From Solibacillus faecavium (GTDB lineage Bacteria; Bacillota; Bacilli; Bacillales_A; Planococcaceae), in NCBI RefSeq assembly GCF_014836905.1, contig NZ_JACSPZ010000001.1, positions 656,991-706,274 on the forward strand: a stretch of DNA of 49,284 bases, read 5' to 3'. Below are positions 16,844-23,936 of this stretch, in pieces. The position numbers and the translations under genes are program-made. Below the pieces are notes generated by a model. That model worked only from the letters and a program-made list of their open reading frames with translations, searched no databases and had not been told where the DNA came from. Positions within the stretch are counted from its first letter, which is position 1. The number at the start of each line of letters is the position of its first letter.

Positions 16844-16876
16844 CAAAAAACACCTATCCAATTAAGAATAGGTGTT
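16844..16876 (-). terminator. Intrinsic terminator of the 854-aa SLH protein gene
   Basis: ACACCTAT (16850-16857) pairs with ATAGGTGT (16868-16875), with an A run at 16845-16850 that gives the minus-strand U tract. Confidence 0.85.
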
Positions 16877-16882
16877 CCTTCA

Positions 16883-19447
16883 TTATAATGCGTCTGTATA
16901 TAATTGGCCTGCTGGTAGATAGTCGGACATTCCGATTTCCTCAAGACCATTTTTGATTTTCATCGTATAGCCATATTGATTAACCGATAAATAATTTGCT
17001 TTTGAAATAATCATTTCTTCATATAATGGTAATTGCGATGGATCCACATCTTTCCAGTATTTATATGAGTTAATTAAGTCTTCAAGCGTTAAATGTTGAT
17101 AATCATCGCCTGCAAATTCGCCTTTCGCATTGACACGGTACCAAATATCACCATTTGCACGGATCCATTTATTTTTCTCGATCTGTAATGCACGGCTAAC
17201 TGCTGTTGCGGCTTCTAAATATTTTGTATCTTGGAATTCCTGATAAGCTAATAATAAAATATTCATTCCACCAAGTAAATGGTTCATGGAAGCATGTGTT
17301 GTTACTTGCTGATTAACCGGGAAGTAATCCGAAATATAATAGGCATTGCTATTAATATTTATAACATGTCCTGCCGCTTTACGAGATGCTAAAAGGTCAG
17401 CGTAATTGCGTAACGGTTCTTTATAATTAGGGATATTAAACTCTGCACCAGAATTATAATAGAATAACGCAATTTGCTCATTAAAGCGTGTATCAATAAA
17501 TGGTGCTGTTATATCGTACAAGTTCTTTAAATACGTACTTGTTACTTCTGTCTTCCAATAAGGTGCATCACCTTTAAATTTATCTAAGCTGATAAATGAG
17601 TTTTTCACTACGTTCGCAAAATAACGATCGCCTTGTTCTTTAAATAATACAAGGGCTCGATCCTCTTTAACTAGTAGTAGATTACGTCCAAAACCTTGAT
17701 ATGATTTTGGCATTGGCTCTGTTGTTGTAGCCATTTTATTGAATGGACCTTCTGCAGTATACCAGCTGTTACGCTTTTTATAGTTTAGAGCTGTTTCAAG
17801 CATCCAACCATTCATATTTTCATCCGTTTTAAATAATCGTTCGTTTGAATCCATATACCACGTATCAACAATATCATTTCCATTTGATGTTAACGTATAG
17901 AAGCTAAATAGCTCTTCACCTAACAACGCGTAAGAATATGCCTCATATTCTGATTGCAGGTCACGCATATAGCTTGTACCGCCTGTATCTTTATAGCTTT
18001 GTGTCAACTGTTTTGAGCGATAAGCTTGTCCTACCATTCGATCTGTTGCCAGCTTTTCATTCGACATAATCCGCATAAGACCTGTAGGGTATGATGATGA
18101 ATCATAGCCAAATACATCATTTGCATTTTTCGAAATCGGGAAACGATCATAACGGTATAAACGATAATTCGTTACATTTGACGCTTTATGGAATAAATCC
18201 ACTGTTAATTTTGAGCTGCCTTTATTAGTTAAAGTAGTAAATACAAAGTCATCACCGTTTTCCAGTGCACGGATTGTCACCTTTACAGTTGCGCCTTGAT
18301 TGCCGACTGCATAATTATAAATCGTATCTTTCGCAACACCGTAAGTTTCAGTCGTTGTTCCTTTAAATGCAATCGGTGCTGTTGAACGAAGATAAAGAGG
18401 ATTTGTATCAGATGTTACTTGCACAAAATTCATTTCTGTACGATTGATTTTAAAAGTCTTTGAAACATCCGCTGCTTGTACTGTATATTCATTTTTAGTA
18501 ATTTTATTAGTTGCAACTAGTGCCCGGTGAAGCATCACAGAAAATGTCACACGATTTACAGTCGCTTTCGGATCATACGTACCGTCTTCACGACCTGTAG
18601 TAATACCATGCTGAGCAAGGATTTTTACATTTTCACGATGTGATTCACTAATTTTGTTCCAGTCTTTGAATGTTAATGTTGCTCCAGTATCTTTTAAGTC
18701 AAATGCCCGTACTAAAGTAGTTGCCATCTGTTCACGAGTTAATGCATCTGATACACCGAAGCGACCATCCGGTTTACCACCGAAAATACCTGCATTATAT
18801 GTAGAGAATACCCCTTGTAAAAAACTCGATTTATTACTAACATCCGAAAACTTATTTTGATATTTTGCGTCAGGAAGCTTTAGTGCGCCTTTAAAAAGAT
18901 TTGCTGCCTGGCCACGGTTAATATTTAAGTTTGGACGGAATTCTGCATCCGGATAACCGCCGATAACACCCATTTCAACAAGTTGCATTACTTCATTTTT
19001 TGCCCAAAAGCTATTTGGAACGTCTGCAAGTTTTTGCTTAACCGTTAAATGAGAGCCTGCTTGTTGCGCTTTAGCTGGTTGCTCTGTTGTATTGTTTTGC
19101 TCTGTATCTGCTGTTGATTGCTCTGTACTTTCAGAAGCGTCCTGTTCTTCCGTTATTGCTGGTTTTTCAGGTGTTGTTGCTTCAGGCTGAGCCAGTGTAG
19201 GACTGTTCAATTGTTCAGGCTGTACTTCAGTGGAACTTGATGTCGCATCTTTTTCAGCCGTCACTGTATCCTGTTGCTCGACAGTATTTTCAACGGAGCT
19301 TGTCGTTTGATTTGTAGTAGTTTGTGGAATTTGTACTGTTGGATTTTCAGCTTCGACTGTTCCTTCTACGTTTGCATAAGTTGCACCTGGTAATGCAGTA
19401 GAGAAAAATAACAGCGAGGCTAACAGTGCTGATTTAATTTTTGACAT
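16883..19447 (-). CDS. SLH protein with unrecognised C-terminal module (possible alpha/alpha-barrel carbohydrate-active domain)
   Basis: An 854-aa exported protein. The signal peptide is MSKIKSALLASLLFFSTALP (cut near YA). A Thr/Glu/Gln-rich low-complexity linker (about 28-130) comes before three SLH repeats (about 138-315; INRGQA, LTREQM, VNRVTF). The remaining 540 residues begin with a beta-rich part (about 325-440), followed by an aromatic-rich, mainly helical part with features such as WYTAEGPF, GFGRNLLL, HASMNHLLGGMN and WIRANGDIWYRVN. I cannot name this family. The helical, Trp/Tyr-rich layout resembles (alpha/alpha)-toroid glycan lyases or epimerases, which is only a fold guess. ATG 19447 has GGAGGG 11 nt upstream. 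A substrate in the wall polymer or S-layer glycan would fit the neighbours. Confidence 0.8.
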   Translation of the reverse strand: MSKIKSALLASLLFFSTALPGATYANVEGTVEAENPTVQIPQTTTNQTTSSVENTVEQQDTVTAEKDATSSSTEVQPEQLNSPTLAQPEATTPEKPAITEEQDASESTEQSTADTEQNNTTEQPAKAQQAGSHLTVKQKLADVPNSFWAKNEVMQLVEMGVIGGYPDAEFRPNLNINRGQAANLFKGALKLPDAKYQNKFSDVSNKSSFLQGVFSTYNAGIFGGKPDGRFGVSDALTREQMATTLVRAFDLKDTGATLTFKDWNKISESHRENVKILAQHGITTGREDGTYDPKATVNRVTFSVMLHRALVATNKITKNEYTVQAADVSKTFKINRTEMNFVQVTSDTNPLYLRSTAPIAFKGTTTETYGVAKDTIYNYAVGNQGATVKVTIRALENGDDFVFTTLTNKGSSKLTVDLFHKASNVTNYRLYRYDRFPISKNANDVFGYDSSSYPTGLMRIMSNEKLATDRMVGQAYRSKQLTQSYKDTGGTSYMRDLQSEYEAYSYALLGEELFSFYTLTSNGNDIVDTWYMDSNERLFKTDENMNGWMLETALNYKKRNSWYTAEGPFNKMATTTEPMPKSYQGFGRNLLLVKEDRALVLFKEQGDRYFANVVKNSFISLDKFKGDAPYWKTEVTSTYLKNLYDITAPFIDTRFNEQIALFYYNSGAEFNIPNYKEPLRNYADLLASRKAAGHVININSNAYYISDYFPVNQQVTTHASMNHLLGGMNILLLAYQEFQDTKYLEAATAVSRALQIEKNKWIRANGDIWYRVNAKGEFAGDDYQHLTLEDLINSYKYWKDVDPSQLPLYEEMIISKANYLSVNQYGYTMKIKNGLEEIGMSDYLPAGQLYTDAL

Positions 19448-19634
19448 TAGAACGAATTCCCTCCTTTTTTTTCAATAACGTTATAAATTATACCGAATAT
19501 TCCCTGTTATTTCATTGAATAATACAATTTTTAATAGAATAGTAATATTTCATTTAAAGTGTAGCATGAAGGCTAGTATAGTGCGATGGTAATAGTTGAA
19601 TCTGTTTCTATCTTTTGCTTAGTTTGAAAAGAGC

Positions 19635-19770
19635 GGTGACTAATAACCGAGGTAATTTCTACTTTTCGAAGTAATGATTCTACTTTCCTCTTTAATGTGT
19701 CACCTTTTCTCCGTTAAAGTTCCACTTTGTACACGTAACTTTCTACTTCTCATCAAAGAGTTTCTACTTT
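19635..19770. repeat. 21-bp-phased TTCTACTTT array (class A), copy 3
   Basis: The words TTCTACTTT, TTCTACTTT, TGTCACCTT, TTCCACTTT, TTCTACTTC and TTCTACTTT start at 19657, 19678, 19698, 19720, 19741 and 19762; the first and last are exactly 105 bp (5 x 21) apart. A weaker GGTGAC copy sits at 19635. Spacers are unrelated. The array follows the terminator of the 220-aa SLH gene. Confidence 0.85.
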
Positions 19771-19796
19771 TGCCCGGCTTTATTGATAATATTCAT

Positions 19797-19832
19797 CAAA
19801 AATACACTTGAGTCTACTTTCTCTCAAGTGTA
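19797..19832 (-). terminator. Intrinsic terminator of the bare SLH protein gene
   Basis: TACACTTGAG (19803-19812) pairs with CTCAAGTGTA (19823-19832). The A run at 19798-19802 gives the U tract on the minus strand. Confidence 0.85.
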
Positions 19833-19844
19833 TATTTTCAAAAT

Positions 19845-20507
19845 CTATTCCACACTAATAACCGTTAAGTCATCTGATTTAGCCTCAATTGCGTTATATA
19901 AAAATGTTGCCAATTGCCCGCGCGTCAGTTTCATATTCGGGCTAAAAGTAGTGGCTGTCGTACCTTTTGTAATTCCGTAATCTACTAACGTTTGAATATA
20001 CTGTTTTGTTGCTTCATCAGTAAGTTTATTGACATCCATAAATTTCGTTTTCGTCTGAGTAGATTGTAGTAATTCAAAACCTATTGTTAACATTTTTGCT
20101 AACTGAGCACGTGTTAAAGTCGCATTCGGTCTAAATTCATCACCATATCCATTGACGATCCCTACATTTGATAATGCTGTTACTGCATCATAGTATTTGC
20201 TTGATGAAGGGACATCTTTGAACAAAGTTTTCTGATCAGCAATTCCCCTTAGCCCTAGCGCATTTGCTAAAAATAGGGCTGCTTCTCCACGCGTCGCCGG
20301 TTTTCCCGGTTCATAGGTAGTTGCTGTCGTCCCCGTAATAATTCCATTATTATATAAGTTTAAAATAGCTTTTGCATGTGAATTGGATTCTTTCACATCA
20401 GTAAAGGGATTTTTAGTAGACGCTTCAACAGACAATCCCGTTAACGGAATAATTGTAGCAACTATGAGAGCCAGAGTAATAATGGTTGTGTAAAATATTC
20501 TTTTCAT
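19845..20507 (-). CDS. Stand-alone SLH-triplet protein, 220 aa
   Basis: After a signal peptide (MKRIFYTTIITLALIVATII, cut near VEAS) the protein consists only of three SLH repeats: about 33-90 (ATRGEA), 92-150 (LTRAQL) and 150-215 (LTRGQL). There is no effector domain; only about ten residues follow the last repeat. The three conserved SLH motifs are intact, so wall-polymer binding is plausible. It could compete for wall sites, cap free polymer, or be what is left after loss of a C-terminal domain. ATG 20507 has AAAGGAAA upstream. Confidence 0.88.
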   Translation of the reverse strand: MKRIFYTTIITLALIVATIIPLTGLSVEASTKNPFTDVKESNSHAKAILNLYNNGIITGTTATTYEPGKPATRGEAALFLANALGLRGIADQKTLFKDVPSSSKYYDAVTALSNVGIVNGYGDEFRPNATLTRAQLAKMLTIGFELLQSTQTKTKFMDVNKLTDEATKQYIQTLVDYGITKGTTATTFSPNMKLTRGQLATFLYNAIEAKSDDLTVISVE

Positions 20508-20648
20508 CTCTATAATTTCCTTTCTATTAAAGCATTAGCGCAATTATACAATACATTTCCCTATAAATGTATATTGTACTTTCTATACTTATCCCGATGT
20601 AGTAACAAATTGGCTGGTACAAAAAAGAAAAGAGCCTGGGACAAAACG

Positions 20649-20687
20649 AAAAATATCCATTTTTCCAAAGAAAAAATGGATATTTTT
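20649..20687 (-). terminator. AT-rich hairpin downstream of the 972-aa S-layer-type gene
   Basis: AAAAATATCCATTTTT (20649-20664) pairs with AAAAATGGATATTTTT (about 20672-20687), a stem of up to 16 bp. It lies 150 bp past the stop codon of the minus-strand gene, on the far side of the palindromic element. Confidence 0.6.
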
Positions 20688-20700
20688 CTGCTTCTACTAA

Positions 20701-20804
20701 AATTGATTTCCGTTCCGGGGACGCTTTCCGGGGGCACGGCCTGAGCCTGTAGTCTCAGGCGTCGTGCTATTCCCCCAGGAGTCGCCCCTTCACTCCAATC
20801 AATT
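20701..20804. repeat. Long GC-rich imperfect palindrome (dispersed Bacillales-type intergenic element)
   Basis: AATTGATT (20701-20708) and AATCAATT (20797-20804) are the outer arms. Inside are matching arms GGGG/CCCC, GGGGG (20730-20734) / CCCCC (20772-20776), GCACG/CGTGC and CCTGAG/CTCAGG (740-745 and 754-759 of 20xxx). The whole 104 bp can fold into one long stem and is far more GC-rich than its surroundings. Elements of this look ('...GACGCTTTCCG...CTGAG...CTCAG...CCCAGGAGTC...') are scattered in many Bacillales genomes; I recall the pattern but cannot name it with certainty. Confidence 0.75.
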
Positions 20805-20840
20805 CATATAGTATCAGCTTTATTCGATTCTCTATAAATA

Positions 20841-23759
20841 TTAATTACTTACTAAAGATGTTGGTATATTAAAAGTATCCACTACCGGATTACCCGCTTC
20901 ATCTTTTACAGTTCCTATCCCAGCACCTTTTTTAACAGTTACGGTTGTACCTGCTGTAAGGTTATCTGTTAATGTTACTGTTACTTTGTTGCCTGTTGTT
21001 GATGAAGCTACTGATGCAATGCCGAGCGCTGTACCTGAAGCATTTTCAACTACAAATGAATCCGTACCCAGTCCGCTTACATTTTCGCTAAATGTCAGTT
21101 CAATTTGGTTGGCTGATAGGAATGCTGCTGCATTTAGTACTGGGCGAATATTTTCTTTTAAACTCACTTCTGCTGTTAAATTTGGTTGTGATGCAACTGA
21201 ATCTTTCGCCTTCACACCACTAATAAGTAAATTACGTGGACCTGTTGACGTTGTTTCATTAGGTGCCAGTGTTAAAGTGACTGTATTTAATGCCCCACTT
21301 GATATTTGAGCATGCGTTACTCTAGCATTTGGGATAGAATAATTGCTTGCTATAGCTGCTGTATTCGCGTCAAGATCGTGATTAAACACTAATCTTACTT
21401 GATCGTTAGTTAATGTTGGATCTGTCGTTGATGTTGTGACAGCTGGTGTTTCTAATACATTATTATTGTTTGCATAATCTGTTGTACGTTGGAAAGTCAC
21501 AGCCTTATTTCCAGCATTGACACCATATGCACTTTTCAATTCTGTAAATGATAATGTTACATTATAAGTAGCATTATCGGCATCGCCATCGCCTAATAAA
21601 TCGTCTAACTTCACACGTAATACTGAACGATTATTATTGTCTCTATATGCAAGGTTTGTTGCTGTTCCGTTGAAGGTATGTGTAACGCCGCCTTTTACGT
21701 AGTTACCTGAAGCGGTTACACGTGATGCCGCAACTAAGCTTACATCCTTATTCAAAGTAATATCTAGATATTCGAAGTTTCCATCTCGCGTTACTGTTGT
21801 AGCTGTTACTTCCGGTGCAGCACTATCGATTGTGAATGAATGTGTATTGGCAAATGTATTCGTTTCCCCTGAAATATCTGTAATTGTTCTGCCAGGAGCT
21901 GTTCCAATATTGTATACGCCATTCAAATCAGATGTAGCAGTAATCGTAAATGATTGATTGTCACCAGGAACCTCATCAATAGCAGTAATAGGATTAATAG
22001 AAGTACCTAACCGTAATTCTAAATCTGCAATTGCCGGCTTACGGATGCGTTCTGAAAATGTCAGTTTGAACGTTCTAGGTCCTGTTTGTGAAATGCTTGC
22101 AAGCGTTGGCTTCACACCATCAGCTCCACCCATTGTAAAACTAGTAGTTAATGGATTCGGTGAACTAAAATTCCCTGCAATATCGCGTAAACCTGCAAAT
22201 GTTACAGTAATCGGCGTATTAGCAGCCAGTGGTTGTCCATTTACCATAGCATTTGATAAATCAAAATCTGCATACCAGTTTCCTGTTCCAATGTCTCCAG
22301 TAATACCTGTTACATTCGTTCCATTTGCCAGTCTAAATGTAATACTACTATTACTAAATGAACGTAATGGTTCCGAGAATGTGACGCGGACTGTTTTGGC
22401 ATCTCTATTGACTGTGCTTATCAATGTAGGTGCAACAGTATCTGTTCCGAAGTTGATAATTTCATCATACGGTGTTACCGATGTACCTGCTGTATTTTTT
22501 ACATCTTTTACTTTTACGACATAGCGACCTGATAATGGTGCGATTCCATTTGTTGAAATGGTTAAGGTACGACCATCCTCACTTAATTGTCCCTGTGTAA
22601 ATGAGATTGGATTTGAATTATCCACACCCGTTATAGTGATGTAGTTCGCTATTTGTGCTTGTGTTAAGTTAGCTGGGAGATTTACTCTTTGGTTAAATTT
22701 AATTTCTACTTGACCGCCATTTAGCGCTTTTGCTGAAGCCACTTTCACTTCTGTCACGGTATACGTAACTTTTGCTGTATAATCTTTCCCATCAATTTTA
22801 AACGAAACAGTTGTTTCCTCATTTTCAGGAAGGTTATTTTCCAACGTAACGTTATGCTCAGAATTATCACTTAATGTTACTTTTAATGTATTGGCTCCTG
22901 TTACTTCCGCAGTTTTCACTGTCAAGTTTGCTTTGTAAGTTACAGTGGCTGTATATTTTTTTCCTGCAATATCAAAAGTAACGATTGTCTCCTTACCTTC
23001 CTCTAGAGTCGTATCCAATTTCACTGTATGAACAGTATCATCTTCAAGCGTAACTCTTAATGTCGAGGCATCTACTACTTCTACTGCTTTGAAATTTGAC
23101 TCTGGTGCTTCTACTTGCAGCAATTTAAATAAGAATGATGAAAACTGACCGCGTGTAGTGGAGCCTTTTGGATTAAAGTTTGGTACCCCTGTCACATTAT
23201 AGTAATCCAATACTCTTATGGCTGAGCGAGCCTCTGCTTTCGCTGCATTATAATCGACAACATCTTCTTTGAAATTTTGCTTCTGTACATGACCTACATA
23301 GTCAAAACCATTAATGTTTGTATAGGCACGCACTAAAACAACTGCCATATTTTCACGTGTAATAGAATCGTTTGGTAGTAATCTGCCGTTACTTCCATTG
23401 AATACACCATTATCTTTCACTAATGCAGCGTACTGTAAAAGCTCATCCTGTGATGTGCTGCGTAAATCGGTAAAACGCATATTTGTTTTATAGTCAGCGG
23501 GTACCTTATAACCTTGTGATACTAAGTATTTACCTAATAATTTCACCACGTCTGATCTAGTTAATGTACGATTAGGCTTAAATGTCCCGTCCGGGTATCC
23601 TGAAATAATTCCTTGACTGACAAGGGACTCAATGGCTAATTCATGTGTATTTCCTGCTGTATCGGAAAAACTGGCAGCACTTACTGCAGGAACAATTGCT
23701 GAGGCAACTAAAGTGGCCGTTGCGGCTGATGCTACAAATTTTCGGTACTTTTTCTTCAT
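20841..23759 (-). CDS. S-layer-type protein with N-terminal SLH triplet, 972 aa
   Basis: The leader (MKKKYRKFVASAATATLVA, cut at VSA-ASF) is followed by three SLH repeats (about 30-215; LTRSDV, ITRENM, TTRGQF). Two beta-rich repeats with the pattern V-x-V-x-x-A-x-T-L-(K/R)-V-T-L-x-D follow (about 225-330), then a long run of Ig-like/cadherin-like units marked by VTFSEPLRS-, LTFSERIR- and LTFSENVS-type strands. It ends in PTSLVSN. By family knowledge SLH plus Ig-like arrays make crystalline S-layer subunits. It is a clear paralogue of the proteins at 23937 and 27111. Its codon use is ordinary rather than restricted, so I infer lower expression than for 27111. Confidence 0.87.
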   Translation of the reverse strand: MKKKYRKFVASAATATLVASAIVPAVSAASFSDTAGNTHELAIESLVSQGIISGYPDGTFKPNRTLTRSDVVKLLGKYLVSQGYKVPADYKTNMRFTDLRSTSQDELLQYAALVKDNGVFNGSNGRLLPNDSITRENMAVVLVRAYTNINGFDYVGHVQKQNFKEDVVDYNAAKAEARSAIRVLDYYNVTGVPNFNPKGSTTRGQFSSFLFKLLQVEAPESNFKAVEVVDASTLRVTLEDDTVHTVKLDTTLEEGKETIVTFDIAGKKYTATVTYKANLTVKTAEVTGANTLKVTLSDNSEHNVTLENNLPENEETTVSFKIDGKDYTAKVTYTVTEVKVASAKALNGGQVEIKFNQRVNLPANLTQAQIANYITITGVDNSNPISFTQGQLSEDGRTLTISTNGIAPLSGRYVVKVKDVKNTAGTSVTPYDEIINFGTDTVAPTLISTVNRDAKTVRVTFSEPLRSFSNSSITFRLANGTNVTGITGDIGTGNWYADFDLSNAMVNGQPLAANTPITVTFAGLRDIAGNFSSPNPLTTSFTMGGADGVKPTLASISQTGPRTFKLTFSERIRKPAIADLELRLGTSINPITAIDEVPGDNQSFTITATSDLNGVYNIGTAPGRTITDISGETNTFANTHSFTIDSAAPEVTATTVTRDGNFEYLDITLNKDVSLVAASRVTASGNYVKGGVTHTFNGTATNLAYRDNNNRSVLRVKLDDLLGDGDADNATYNVTLSFTELKSAYGVNAGNKAVTFQRTTDYANNNNVLETPAVTTSTTDPTLTNDQVRLVFNHDLDANTAAIASNYSIPNARVTHAQISSGALNTVTLTLAPNETTSTGPRNLLISGVKAKDSVASQPNLTAEVSLKENIRPVLNAAAFLSANQIELTFSENVSGLGTDSFVVENASGTALGIASVASSTTGNKVTVTLTDNLTAGTTVTVKKGAGIGTVKDEAGNPVVDTFNIPTSLVSN

Positions 23760-23785
23760 AGTAATTAACCTCCTAGTAATCTAAC

Positions 23786-23801
23786 ACAGTAAAATTACTG
23801 T
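23786..23801. promoter_or_regulatory. Perfect 7-bp-arm palindrome upstream of the 972-aa S-layer-type gene
   Basis: ACAGTAA-AA-TTACTGT lies 27-42 bp upstream of the ATG, between the gene and the nearest possible promoter. It may be an operator or an RNA hairpin near the ribosome site; this is inference from symmetry alone. Confidence 0.35.
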
Positions 23802-23897
23802 AATTTTCCTAAAACGCTTACAAAGTATGCGATTCCACTAATTGTTAGAAAATAAACTATTTTTAAATAAGTTAATTCAAAAGTATTATAAAGCAAG

Positions 23898-23930
23898 AAA
23901 AAGAGCATATCTATTGAAATAGATATGCTC
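23898..23930 (-). terminator. Intrinsic terminator of the 924-aa S-layer-type gene
   Basis: GAGCATATCTATT (23903-23915) pairs with ATAGATATGCTC (23919-23930). The A-rich left flank supplies the minus-strand U tract, right after the stop codon. Confidence 0.88.
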
Positions 23931-23936
23931 CAAATA

